A stretch of 9,181 bases of DNA from Actinomycetes bacterium (GTDB lineage Bacteria; Actinomycetota; Acidimicrobiia; Acidimicrobiales; Acidimicrobiaceae). Location: contig JAJYGZ010000060.1 of the NCBI GenBank assembly GCA_021790495.1, forward strand, positions 1-9,181, given 5' to 3'. The position numbers and the translations under genes are program-made. The notes under the pieces are model-generated. The model made no database searches. It was not told the DNA's origin and saw only the letters and a program-made list of their open reading frames with translations. Below, in pieces: positions 1 through 8,100 of the stretch; positions within the stretch are counted from its first letter, which is position 1; each line of letters begins with the position of its first letter.

Positions 1-248
1 GCGTCAACCAAGCTGAAGACTCCGCCGTCGGAGGCGACCAGCCAGTAGCCCTTGCCATCTGCGGTGGCGGCCATGCCCACGATTGGTTTGTTGAGGGTCA
101 GGTTTCCGGTGGACCCGTAGAAGGTAGCAGCGCCGAAGCTGAAGACTCCGCCATCCGAAGCTACCAGCCAGTAGCCGAGACCGTCGTAGCTGCGGGCCAT
201 TGCGACAATTGGCCTATTCAGTGGGAATCCGCCCACAGAACCGTAAAA
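1..248 (-). repeat. Tandem 42-residue (126-base) protein repeats
   Basis: Two adjacent repeat units lie in the C-terminal part of the secreted protein. Unit 1 runs from 248 to 123 and begins [11 protein letters not shown]; unit 2 starts at 122, begins [11 protein letters not shown] and is cut by the window edge a few bases before its end. Both contain (R/K)PIV(A/G)MA, DG(L/K)[13 protein letters not shown]. The units are far from identical at the third codon position, so this is an old protein repeat and not a recent DNA duplication. More units probably follow outside the window. A beta-propeller-like fold is a reasonable guess from the Tyr-Trp and Gly-rich pattern, but this is inference. Confidence 0.85.
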
Positions 249-1076
249 CGGTGCGTCTCCGTTGGAGACGAGAATATTGGGAACCTCGCTTGACCAGGTA
301 AAAGCGTAACTCGAAGGAGCTGAAACACTGTCTCCGACCATAACCGCGGCGAACGAAGTTGAGAATCCCCCGACACCAAACGCGACGCCAACACCAGCAT
401 CCATATTGGAGTATCCGCTCCCGGACATATTCGCCAAAATGTCATCGCGATGGCCCCAGCATCCTGATGCCGTCGCCGAAGTGCAGTTGAGGTTCATCGG
501 AGTCGATCCGTTTGCGTTCCATCCGTCGTTATACAGCCAGTCGTAGGCTGCGGCAAGGGCGTTCACCTCGTTCCCGGCCCAAATCGAAGAGTAAGTGCCA
601 TATCCCGAGACCGTCGGATCGGTAGCCGCGTTAGCACCAGCCGACGCCGTAGAATTCAGCGAAACCAACGTTCCGTATATCGGCGCTAGCCCCCGTGCGG
701 TCCTCTCCAAATTAAGTATCGTGTAGATCTGATTCGCGGGCGAGAGGAGCGAATAGTTGACCGGCAACTGCAAAGGCCCGACGCCCTCGAGGGCTCGCGC
801 GACGGTAATGTCGTAGGCGATAACGTCGGTGCAGACCGCGGAATTGTTGAGGCCGGAGTACCCGCAAACGGGACCCCAGGGAACCGCGGGGGCGACGTTA
901 TAGCTAGGATTCTGCGCCGAAGCGACATAGGAGACGCGAGCCGAATTCGAGATCGAATGCGCACCGGGCGCCCCATTGTTGACCTGGTATGCGAATCCAA
1001 GCATCAAAGCCACGGACACCCATGCCAAAGACCCCCTTCGAATTTTCTCAAACCAGCCACGTGAGGGTCTCGCCAT
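1..1076 (-). CDS. Secreted CAP-domain (SCP-like) protein with C-terminal 42-residue repeats, truncated by window edge
   Basis: This frame is open from an ATG at 1076 to the left edge, giving 358 full codons and no stop, so the C-terminus is missing. The N-terminus has basic residues (Arg/Lys within 1-14) and a hydrophobic stretch at about 16-30, consistent with a signal peptide or signal anchor and an extracytoplasmic location. Residues about 114-250 resemble a bacterial CAP/SCP domain: an entry helix with NLERTARGL (122-130), WAGNE (166-170), a Trp/Tyr helix and CWGHRDDIL (206-214). Cys pairs 71/82 and 198/206 could form disulfides. From residue 277 two 42-residue repeats follow, each ending in [13 protein letters not shown]. 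No catalytic function can be assigned; such proteins are usually considered cell-surface or cell-wall associated. The usual first CAP histidine is not visible in residues 138-160. The start is backed by a Shine-Dalgarno at 1081-1087. The gene lies 127 bases beyond the cobalamin operon and has no evident functional link to it. The gene call is firm; the function is not known. Confidence 0.8.
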   Translation of the reverse strand, partial: MARPSRGWFEKIRRGSLAWVSVALMLGFAYQVNNGAPGAHSISNSARVSYVASAQNPSYNVAPAVPWGPVCGYSGLNNSAVCTDVIAYDITVARALEGVGPLQLPVNYSLLSPANQIYTILNLERTARGLAPIYGTLVSLNSTASAGANAATDPTVSGYGTYSSIWAGNEVNALAAAYDWLYNDGWNANGSTPMNLNCTSATASGCWGHRDDILANMSGSGYSNMDAGVGVAFGVGGFSTSFAAVMVGDSVSAPSSYAFTWSSEVPNILVSNGDAPFYGSVGGFPLNRPIVAMARSYDGLGYWLVASDGGVFSFGAATFYGSTGNLTLNKPIVGMAATADGKGYWLVASDGGVFSLVD

Positions 1077-1080
1077 TATG

Positions 1081-1087
1081 CCTCCCT
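1081..1087 (-). promoter_or_regulatory. Strong ribosome binding site for the CAP-domain gene
   Basis: The minus strand reads AGGGAGG followed by CATA and then the ATG at 1076. This near-perfect Shine-Dalgarno, 4 bases from the start, fixes the start codon and suggests that this gene is translated independently of the upstream operon. I saw no convincing paired -10/-35 promoter in the 127-base gap. Confidence 0.8.
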
Positions 1088-1151
1088 GCGCATCGTTACC
1101 TTCAAAAGTCAAGGCGCCTGAACCACATTAGACCGAGAACACCAACTCCCT

Positions 1152-1189
1152 GGTCGGCGGATCGATCGTGGCCCTCTTCCGATCCGACC
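1152..1189 (-). other. Imperfect inverted repeat just after the cobalamin operon, possible weak terminator
   Basis: In the gap between the ChlI/ChlD-like gene (stop at 1204-1206) and the CAP gene, the arms GGTCG-GATCG and CGATC-CGC-CGACC (minus strand) can pair over 10 base pairs with a 3-base bulge and a loop of about 15 bases. No T-run follows, so it is not a classic intrinsic terminator. It could aid factor-dependent termination or be chance. Confidence is low. Confidence 0.3.
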
Positions 1190-1203
1190 TCGTGCATCGT
1201 TTC

Positions 1204-3045
1204 CTAAAGCGCAACCTCCACAACACGTCCACGGGCGAGCTCGGCGAAGTTTTGGCAATAATTTAGCCGGGGATGCTCGACCTCGAGATCGATGAAAGTA
1301 ACCTCCACGCCGGCGGACGCGATCGATCTTGCGGCACGGCTTGCGTCCGCGATCGCATCTCCCTCGTCTGAGGTAGCTCTTCCGTCGGTAATCACCAGAA
1401 TTTCGGCGCGCATTCCAGAGTCCTTGGCGGCCAAAGCAGCCAAGAGAGCTGTGCTCAGACCAGCGCCGAGAGGACTGAGGCCCCCAGAGGTGAGCTGGGA
1501 GAGTTTTCTTTGCAAAAGTTCCATGCTTCTGGCATTTGACAGTACTAGCTTGGCGTCCTGACCCGCAAAGGTCACCAGCGAGACTTTGTTGCGCCTTTTA
1601 TGCGAGTCGTCAAGTATGCCCACGAGAACTTCGCGGGCCAATGAAATACGCTTCTCGAGACCCATCGACCCGGAAGTATCGAGCGCGACAACCACCAGCC
1701 TCGCCTGGTACTCATATCGAAGACTCCGATAAAAGTCTTCGTAGTCGATCACCACCTCGCGGGACTCCCCTTCGCCGCTCTTGGAAAATGTGCGAGTAAT
1801 ACCGTGACGAAGCGTCGCAAGAGCATCGATCGAACCCTGGCCAGTCACCCCAACGGGCTCAGACGAAACAGAGGCACCGCTGGTAAAGTTGGCCACACCT
1901 GGATTTCCTCGGCGGCTTGGGACCACGTGATCGACGCGATCTGGCGGAGCCGGGCGATCAGATCTCAGCATCCCTTCGAACCGAGATCCCTCCGGCAGGC
2001 CTCCAAAGCTCTGGGGATCGAAGTCCCTCTCCGCACCACCACCCGCCCCTCGGCCCCTTGAGTTGGACCCCTGTTGGGCATCACCTTCAGGGCTTTGGAC
2101 TGGGAGGTCTTGTGACGACGAATCCATGGTTCGCCCCTGAGGTTGAGGACTAGGAACAGGCGGCTTTGGCGGAGCGCCCTGGTCCTGCGAACGATGCGCG
2201 AAGACGAAGGGCGCAACCACCTCGACGTGCTCTAAGGTGACCGCCTCGTCGCCGATCCAAAACGCGTAAGCGCACGCTCCTCGAACCAGGACCAAGTCCG
2301 CGCGAAGCGAACCTGAGTGCATCTCTTCAATCTTTTTCGATATCGCTTCCCACGATTCAGGAGTCATCTCGGCCAGCAGGCCAAAACGAGACTTCGACTT
2401 TTGGATCCGTGCATCGATAATCTTTGCGGCTATTGCCGCCTCACTTTTCGAATATGCGCTGGTGAAGCCATCTGGGTCAGCATCGAATTCAAGCCGTCTC
2501 TTGGTAGCTTCGACACGCGATTGCGTCTCGCCTATCGCGGATGCCCTAACAAACAGGCCAAAGCGATCAAGAAGTTGGGGCCGCAGCCAGCCCTCCTCGC
2601 TATTCATCGAACCAATTAGAACGAAATTCGACGGTTCTGAGAGAGAAATCGAATCGCGTTCGATCTTGTTTTCCCCGGTTGCCGCCGCATCCAGAACCAT
2701 ATCGACGATGTGGTCGGCGAGAAGATTAACTTCGTCGACATATAAGACTCCGCCATTGGCCTCGCCCAAAAGTCCCTGGCGGAGCACTGCGGACTGGTCT
2801 TTTACCAGCTGCGTCAAGTCAAGAGCGCCTTTGACGCGGTCTTCGGTAACGCCCAGGGGAAGCTCGACGAATTTGCCCGGGTGAGGCAAGAGCGTTCCCA
2901 AGCCGCGAGCCAAGGTAGTCTTGGCAGTTCCCTTCTCCCCTTCGATTAACACCCCGGCGATTTTGGGATCGAGCGCGGCCAGTATCAGCGCCAACTTGAG
3001 ATCTTGGTTGCCAACTACGGCGCTAAAGGGAAAGGCCGGTTTCAC
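1204..3045 (-). CDS. ChlI/ChlD-like fused AAA+/vWA chelatase subunit, predicted cobaltochelatase motor partner of CobN
   Basis: The 613-residue protein combines a ChlI-like AAA+ ATPase with a ChlD-like von Willebrand A domain. The AAA+ part has Walker A GEKGTAKT (36-43), Walker B VLYVDE (100-105) and the family signature MNSEEGWLRPQLLDRFGL (147-164). A Pro/Gly/Ser-rich, partly charged linker spans about 286-400. The vWA domain starts near 448 with the metal-ion-dependent adhesion motif DTSGS (456-460), SPLGAGL (524-530) and ITDGRA (552-557). Magnesium and cobalt chelatases use such subunits as ATP-driven motors for the large ChlH/CobN subunit. Because the gene overlaps cobN and no chlorophyll genes are in view, cobalt insertion is the natural role. 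It would replace CobS plus CobT of the proteobacterial enzyme. The start is GTG at 3045-3043: the ATG two bases upstream reads into TGA at once, and GGGAG sits 5 bases before the GTG. The stop is TAG. Domain calls are firm; cobalt specificity is inferred from context. Confidence 0.9.
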   Translation of the reverse strand: MKPAFPFSAVVGNQDLKLALILAALDPKIAGVLIEGEKGTAKTTLARGLGTLLPHPGKFVELPLGVTEDRVKGALDLTQLVKDQSAVLRQGLLGEANGGVLYVDEVNLLADHIVDMVLDAAATGENKIERDSISLSEPSNFVLIGSMNSEEGWLRPQLLDRFGLFVRASAIGETQSRVEATKRRLEFDADPDGFTSAYSKSEAAIAAKIIDARIQKSKSRFGLLAEMTPESWEAISKKIEEMHSGSLRADLVLVRGACAYAFWIGDEAVTLEHVEVVAPFVFAHRSQDQGAPPKPPVPSPQPQGRTMDSSSQDLPVQSPEGDAQQGSNSRGRGAGGGAERDFDPQSFGGLPEGSRFEGMLRSDRPAPPDRVDHVVPSRRGNPGVANFTSGASVSSEPVGVTGQGSIDALATLRHGITRTFSKSGEGESREVVIDYEDFYRSLRYEYQARLVVVALDTSGSMGLEKRISLAREVLVGILDDSHKRRNKVSLVTFAGQDAKLVLSNARSMELLQRKLSQLTSGGLSPLGAGLSTALLAALAAKDSGMRAEILVITDGRATSDEGDAIADASRAARSIASAGVEVTFIDLEVEHPRLNYCQNFAELARGRVVEVAL

Positions 3046-6000
3046 ATCGACTCCCGTCGCTTGTCCTGGGCGAGAACTTCACTCGAAAGCAGCTCTCGAT
3101 CCTGGTCGGATGGTTCTTCCCAGAGGCCTCTGGAAATCGCCTCCATAAGACGGCTCGCTATCGAGTGGGCGGCATCGGGGTTGACCTCCTCAAGAAACTT
3201 TCTCGTCGCTGGATCGCGAAGATACGCCTCGGTGACTCTTGAGTACATCCAGTCCTTCACTACGTTGGCCGTCACATCGTAACCATAGAGATAGTCAACC
3301 GTGGCGGCGAGCTCAAAAGCGCCCTTGTACCCGTGGTTTTTCATCGCCGAAATCCACTTCGGGTTCAAGACCCGTGAGCGAACCACCCGAGCAGCCTCTT
3401 CGGCAATGGTCCGCGTCTTAGGCGCAGACGGGTTGGACGAGTCCCCGAAGTATCCGATCGCCTCGCGACCCGTCAAAGAGCGTATCGCCGCGAGCATCCC
3501 CCCATGATCCTGCAGATAGTCATCCGAGTCGAAGATGTCATGTTCGCGGTTGTCCTGGTTCTTTATGCCGATTGCGGCGTTCATCAGGCGTTTAGAAAGC
3601 GACTCGCGCGCCGGCTCCCCGAATTTCGCGCTGGTGTAGGCGTAACCCGACCATGCCAAGTACACCTCGGCCAAGTCGCGGTCGTCGCGCCAGTTGCCGG
3701 CTTCGAGGAGCGGAAGTATCCCCGCGCCATAGGCGCCAGGCGCGGGACCGAAGATTCGGCGGTGCTCGGTAGCGGTGCCAAGGGCACTGTTTGGATACTG
3801 GCTGGCAACCTCGGCCGCGGCCTCGTCGAATAAGCGCATCGCGCCCGGGAATGCATCACGGAAGAATCCGGAAATTCTCAAGGTGACATCTACGCGCGGC
3901 CGTCCCAGCTCAGCGTCGGATACCACTTCGATACCAAGTACCTTGCCCGTCTGGGCATCCCATCGAGGACGAACCCCGATCAACCAAAGCGCCTCGGAGA
4001 GATCGTCGCCGCCGGTCCGCATCGCCGCGGTGCCCCAGACCACGATTGCGACCGAACGCGGGTACTCGCCGTGGTCAGCGACATAGCGCGCCAACACCCC
4101 TTCGGCCAGCATCTTTCCGGTCTCGAACGAAGTCGGCGACGGCAGCGACGCTGGATCTATCGAATAGAAGTTGCGACCGGTCGGAAGCACTTCGCTGGCA
4201 CCGCGAGAGGGACTCCCAGAAGGACCCGGCGCTACGAATCCGCCCTGGAGAGCGGTCGCAATCGCGGTGACCTCATTTGAGGTCGCGGCGAGTTTTGGAA
4301 TTAGCTCGGCTCGAATTTCCGCGCAGATCGCGGCGATCGCCGGGTCGCTCGCTGCCCTAAGTGCCGATCCCTCCAACTCGGCGAGTTCAACGCCGCCAAC
4401 CACCAGAACATCAATTACCTGCTTGCCAACCTCCCAGATAGCGTCGGACCCGCTGCGCTGGTGCGCATCGACGCCGAGAAACTCCGCTAGCGCGTCATGC
4501 AAGGAGGGGTAGCGATGACCGCTGAGTCGGGTAAGCGCAAAAAGCAGCTCGACCAGCGAATCACCTTTCGGTCCCTCACCCAGGATGTGCAGGCCGCCTC
4601 GGATGGTGGCGTCTTTGACCTCGCAAAGGTAGCCATCGAGCTCAAGCAGTACCTCATCGAACTCGGAGTCCTCGAAGTCGAACTGCGCTCCTTCAAGAGC
4701 CATATCGCGATGCATCTCGGCGCGCTGCATCAGTTCCCACAGTTCGGCTCGAAGCGACGGCAGCTTGGACGGATCAAGCACCGCGTAGCGGGCATGGGCA
4801 TCGAGAAGGGCTTCGATCTCGGAGAGTTCGTTATATGAATCTGCACGGGTAAGAGGTGGAATCATGTGGTCGATTATGACGGCGTGGCTGCGACGCTTAG
4901 CCTGGGTTCCTTCACCTGGATCATTAACGACAAAGGGATAGATCAACGGCATCGACCCCAAAGCGACGTCGGGATAGCTAGTCGCCGCCTGGCCTGTCGC
5001 TTTTCCTGGCAACCACTCCAGCGTTCCGTGCTTGCCAAGGTGAACCACAGCATTGGCTTTGACCACGTCACGGAGCCAAAAGTAGAAGGCCAGGTAGTGA
5101 TGCGTCGGGGGCAACTTGGGCGAATGGTAAATCGCTATGGGGTTTTCACCGAAACCCCGCGGCGGTTGGATGGTCACAAAGACATTGCCGAACCAGATTC
5201 CAGGGAAAAAGTACGAACCGCCGCGATGGTACCACTCGCCCGGAGGCTCCCCCCAGCTCGCCACTAGCTCTCGCCGTACCTGTTCAGGAAGGGATTGAAA
5301 ACAAGTCGAATACTCCATAGTCCCCCAGGTGCCTCCAGCGATCGAAGACTCCTTGATGGATAGCGCGAAGTTTTCATAATCGTAGGTGGCAGAGAGTTCT
5401 GCCATCAGCTCGACCCCGCCCGCTGGGTATCCGAAGACCTGATAGCCGAGGCCCGCCAGGTAGTCGAGCAGGCGGATCACCGATTCTGGCGTGTCGAGGC
5501 CCACGGCATTGCCAAGGCGCGAGCGCTTGGTGGGATACGCCGAGAGAACCACGGCTATCTTCTTGTCCGCGTTTGACAGCTTGGCCAGCTCGACATGAGA
5601 AGCCACCAACTTCGCCATTCTCTCGACGCGCTCGGGGTCGCATCTGTAGGCAAATATCGCGCTGGCGACCTCGAGTCCACTCTCGACTTCCTCTTTGAAC
5701 GAGACAGGTACGGTGATGATCCGCCCGTCGAATTCGGGCATCGCCACCTGCCAGGACGCATCCAAAGGGGTCAGGCCCACGTCTGATTCCTCGAATTCCG
5801 AACGAGAGCGCGACGAGACGATGGCCTGAAAGACCGGAACCCCGAGCACCGCAGTGGCCGAGGCGTCCCAGCTTCGCTCGTCCGCGTCAAGCGAACCGGC
5901 CGCAAGCGTGGTAGCAATCACCGCGACCGGCCGCAGCTTTGCCCCCATTGCGATAGGGCCGAAGTCGCGGGAATCCGAGCCGGCGGGACTTCTCAACGAA

Positions 6001-6584
6001 TAGCAATAGACCGGTATCGGGTTCAATCCGGCGGCGATCAGGCCGTTAGCGATCTCGCGAATAAAGACGGTATTTCCGCTCACCATATGCGCCCGATAGA
6101 AATAGAGCACGACGTTGTTGGAGCCGCCCCGGTCGCCATAGGGCTCGAGAACTCCGTAGTCGGCAATCGCCTGAGGCGCGGCGAAGCCAATTCCGGTAAG
6201 AAGCACAGTGTCGGAAAGAAAATAGAAGAAGTTCGCGAAATTATCCGGCCCGCCCGAAATCAGATATGCCTGTCCCGCCGCCAAGATAGCTTCGCCGACA
6301 CTTGACATCTCTGCCAGTTCGGGGTCAAAATCAGCTTGACCAGAGAATACCGCCACCGCTGCCCCGCGGGCGCGAGCCGCGATTAGGGCCTCGCGGAGAT
6401 CTTCTCCGAGCGCCTTCGCGCCGCCCAATATTCTCACCGCGACGAGATCCGCGCGCTCTAAGTCATCAATCCGATAGCAATCGAGTGACGCGGCCCGCAG
6501 CTCCCCCAGGTCGGGGTCGAGCTCATCATGGACAAGGGCGACCGAGAGCACTTCGGTGTCGGCATTGGTGAGATAGAGAATCAT
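3042..6584 (-). CDS. cobN: Cobaltochelatase large subunit CobN
   Basis: CobN binds hydrogenobyrinic acid a,c-diamide and inserts Co2+ with ATP hydrolysis by its AAA+ partner, in the cytoplasm, as part of the late-cobalt (aerobic) route to B12. With the start at 6584 the protein has 1180 residues, a normal length for the family. Visible signatures, numbered from that start, are HLGKHGTLEWLPGK (515-528), NDPGEGTQAKRR (554-565), a Gly/Pro-rich LPTGRN segment (about 782-805), FGPAPGAYGAGI (945-956), HDIFDSDDYLQDHGG (1015-1029) and NPKWISAMKNHGYKG (1074-1088). I chose ATG 6584 because MILYLTNADTEVLS is a typical CobN beginning and sits 16 bases after the cobQ stop. An ATG at 6632 would add 16 atypical residues and overlap cobQ. 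The Shine-Dalgarno is poor (GAG, 6 bases before ATG), so reinitiation after cobQ is likely. The stop TGA overlaps the next GTG. No frameshift or missing segment was seen. The ChlH magnesium chelatase paralogue is the main alternative; context favours CobN. Confidence 0.95.
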   Translation of the reverse strand: MILYLTNADTEVLSVALVHDELDPDLGELRAASLDCYRIDDLERADLVAVRILGGAKALGEDLREALIAARARGAAVAVFSGQADFDPELAEMSSVGEAILAAGQAYLISGGPDNFANFFYFLSDTVLLTGIGFAAPQAIADYGVLEPYGDRGGSNNVVLYFYRAHMVSGNTVFIREIANGLIAAGLNPIPVYCYSLRSPAGSDSRDFGPIAMGAKLRPVAVIATTLAAGSLDADERSWDASATAVLGVPVFQAIVSSRSRSEFEESDVGLTPLDASWQVAMPEFDGRIITVPVSFKEEVESGLEVASAIFAYRCDPERVERMAKLVASHVELAKLSNADKKIAVVLSAYPTKRSRLGNAVGLDTPESVIRLLDYLAGLGYQVFGYPAGGVELMAELSATYDYENFALSIKESSIAGGTWGTMEYSTCFQSLPEQVRRELVASWGEPPGEWYHRGGSYFFPGIWFGNVFVTIQPPRGFGENPIAIYHSPKLPPTHHYLAFYFWLRDVVKANAVVHLGKHGTLEWLPGKATGQAATSYPDVALGSMPLIYPFVVNDPGEGTQAKRRSHAVIIDHMIPPLTRADSYNELSEIEALLDAHARYAVLDPSKLPSLRAELWELMQRAEMHRDMALEGAQFDFEDSEFDEVLLELDGYLCEVKDATIRGGLHILGEGPKGDSLVELLFALTRLSGHRYPSLHDALAEFLGVDAHQRSGSDAIWEVGKQVIDVLVVGGVELAELEGSALRAASDPAIAAICAEIRAELIPKLAATSNEVTAIATALQGGFVAPGPSGSPSRGASEVLPTGRNFYSIDPASLPSPTSFETGKMLAEGVLARYVADHGEYPRSVAIVVWGTAAMRTGGDDLSEALWLIGVRPRWDAQTGKVLGIEVVSDAELGRPRVDVTLRISGFFRDAFPGAMRLFDEAAAEVASQYPNSALGTATEHRRIFGPAPGAYGAGILPLLEAGNWRDDRDLAEVYLAWSGYAYTSAKFGEPARESLSKRLMNAAIGIKNQDNREHDIFDSDDYLQDHGGMLAAIRSLTGREAIGYFGDSSNPSAPKTRTIAEEAARVVRSRVLNPKWISAMKNHGYKGAFELAATVDYLYGYDVTANVVKDWMYSRVTEAYLRDPATRKFLEEVNPDAAHSIASRLMEAISRGLWEEPSDQDRELLSSEVLAQDKRRESM
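3051..3055 (-). promoter_or_regulatory. Ribosome binding site deciding the GTG start of the ChlI/ChlD-like gene
   Basis: The minus strand reads GGGAG, five bases, then GTG at 3045. The site lies inside the last codons of cobN, and the GTG shares bases with the cobN TGA stop (GTGA). This supports coupled translation of the two chelatase subunits. Confidence 0.7.
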
Positions 6585-6600
6585 TATCAGCTCATACTTT

Positions 6601-8100
6601 CTAGAGACCCAAAAGGCGATAGATCGGATCAAGTCCGATGTGGGTGGTTACCAGTTCTGCGCATCTGTCGAAGTACTGTTCGCGATGGACGCTAAAACTG
6701 AAGCTGGAGCGAAACGACTTTCCTGCTCGCTCGGCGAAATAGCCGATCAAAGCCGCCCTTGCCGCGTCGGAGTCGAAGATCCCGTGCAGGGTGGTAGCTA
6801 CGACGCCTCCATCCAGATATCCTTCGCTGCTCGCCTCGTGACTGCCGGTAGCACGAAAATTATCCAGCAGCGCCTTTCCCTGGATCGACGCAACTTTCCC
6901 GAAGTGGATCTGATAACCGAGAGCCTCCGCTGGCCCGACGCCCAGTCCAAGTGTTCCCGCCCCTTGGGTGAGAACCTTTGTCGCTGAAAAGGTGGCCGTA
7001 GAGGGAATTATCCCTAGACCCGAGACTCTTCCCGCGCCTGACTCGACGGTGTCGTAGATCTCGGCGGTGAGCATTTGGTAGCCACCGCATATTCCCATAA
7101 CCGAACCTCCCCGCTCGAGGTGGATACGAATGGCTTCCGCAAAGCCGCTCGCACGCAGGAACGCCAGATCGGAGACCGTCGCCTTGGTGCCTGGTATGAC
7201 TATCAGGTCACAATCATGGACGCCCGCGGGGCTGGCGAGAAGGCGAACGTCAAGGTTCTCCTCATAAACGAGTGGTTCGAAGTCGGTGAAATTGGAAATA
7301 TAGGGCAGGGCGACAATCCCGATACGCAACAAATCGCTTTTCGGGGGACGCCGATCAGAAATTGCAAAAAGCTCCACGAGGCCAAGAGAGTCCTCCGCGT
7401 CGCTGCCAAGGCCCGATGCGAACGGGACTACGCCGAGCACTGGGACGCCGGTCATATCGGCGAGACGATCAATCCCGGGCTGCAGGAGCGCCCGATCCCC
7501 GCGAAACTTATTGATCGCGAAAGCCTTGATTAATTTGGACAGTTCATCTGGAAGAATCGCAATCGTCCCATACAGCGAGGCGAAAACGCCTCCTCGGTCG
7601 ATATCGCCGACCAGCAAGGCGGGGATTCCCGAGCGGGCGGCGAAGCCCAAGTTCACCAAGTCATTTTCTAGTAAATTGATTTCCGCCGGCGATCCGGCTC
7701 CTTCACAAATTACCGCGTCAAAGCGCGAAGCGAGGTCGTCAAACGCCGAATCGACGACCCCGACGAGTTCCGCCTTGCGGCTTTGGTAGTCCATCGCACC
7801 CAGCTCCTGGGAATGCCGACCCATAACCACGACCGACGAGCTGGTATGGGAGGTCGGCTTCAGCAACACCGGGTTCATCGAGACTTCGGGCTCGACACGC
7901 GCGGCCATGGCTTGACTTGCTTGAGCGCGACCAATCTCGCCGCCAGATCCGGTCACAAAGGAGTTCAGCGCCATGTTCTGGCCCTTGAACGGAGCGACGC
8001 GAAGACCGGCATCAGACAGCGCTCGAGCGATTCCAGTAGCGATCATCGACTTCCCGGCGCTAGAAGAGGTCCCCGCCACCAACATCGCATGACGCTTCAT
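6601..8100 (-). CDS. cobQ: Adenosylcobyric acid synthase CobQ (glutamine-hydrolysing)
   Basis: CobQ performs four ATP- and glutamine-dependent amidations (side chains b, d, e, g) that turn adenosylcobyrinic acid a,c-diamide into adenosylcobyric acid. The 499-residue length fits the family. The N-terminal dethiobiotin-synthetase-like domain has the P-loop GTSSSAGKS (10-18), PFKGQNMALNS (37-47), EIGRAQ..QA (55-64) and NPVLLKP (76-82), all typical of CobQ, and GDIDRGGVFASLYGT (165-179). The C-terminal class I-type glutamine amidotransferase domain has the nucleophile Cys338 in GICGGYQML (336-344) and the His439 motif TLHGIF (437-442). The start is ATG 8100, which overlaps the cobC TGA stop as ATGA. 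No clear Shine-Dalgarno precedes it, so translation is probably coupled to cobC. The frame stays open upstream to an ATG at 8313, but that extension is Arg-rich and lies over cobC. Stop TAG at 6601-6603, 16 bases before cobN. The protein shows no oddities and the assignment is firm. Confidence 0.97.
   Translation of the reverse strand: MKRHAMLVAGTSSSAGKSMIATGIARALSDAGLRVAPFKGQNMALNSFVTGSGGEIGRAQASQAMAARVEPEVSMNPVLLKPTSHTSSSVVVMGRHSQELGAMDYQSRKAELVGVVDSAFDDLASRFDAVICEGAGSPAEINLLENDLVNLGFAARSGIPALLVGDIDRGGVFASLYGTIAILPDELSKLIKAFAINKFRGDRALLQPGIDRLADMTGVPVLGVVPFASGLGSDAEDSLGLVELFAISDRRPPKSDLLRIGIVALPYISNFTDFEPLVYEENLDVRLLASPAGVHDCDLIVIPGTKATVSDLAFLRASGFAEAIRIHLERGGSVMGICGGYQMLTAEIYDTVESGAGRVSGLGIIPSTATFSATKVLTQGAGTLGLGVGPAEALGYQIHFGKVASIQGKALLDNFRATGSHEASSEGYLDGGVVATTLHGIFDSDAARAALIGYFAERAGKSFRSSFSFSVHREQYFDRCAELVTTHIGLDPIYRLLGL

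Noticed and set aside
218..1000. Short minus-strand frames (218-445 and 686-1000) in the left region
   Set aside because: They are in other frames of the CAP-domain gene, which alone shows a signal sequence, domain motifs and repeats.
4866..5267. Plus-strand open frame of 133 codons opposite cobN
   Set aside because: It has no family features and lies opposite the most conserved CobN motifs.
6585..6632. CobN start at ATG 6632
   Set aside because: It would add 16 residues with no CobN character and overlap the cobQ end; MILYLTNADTEVLS from 6584 is the typical beginning.
7075..7533. Plus-strand open frame of 152 codons opposite cobQ
   Set aside because: It is antisense to well-conserved CobQ sequence, has no recognisable motif, and is explained by the codon bias of the real gene.
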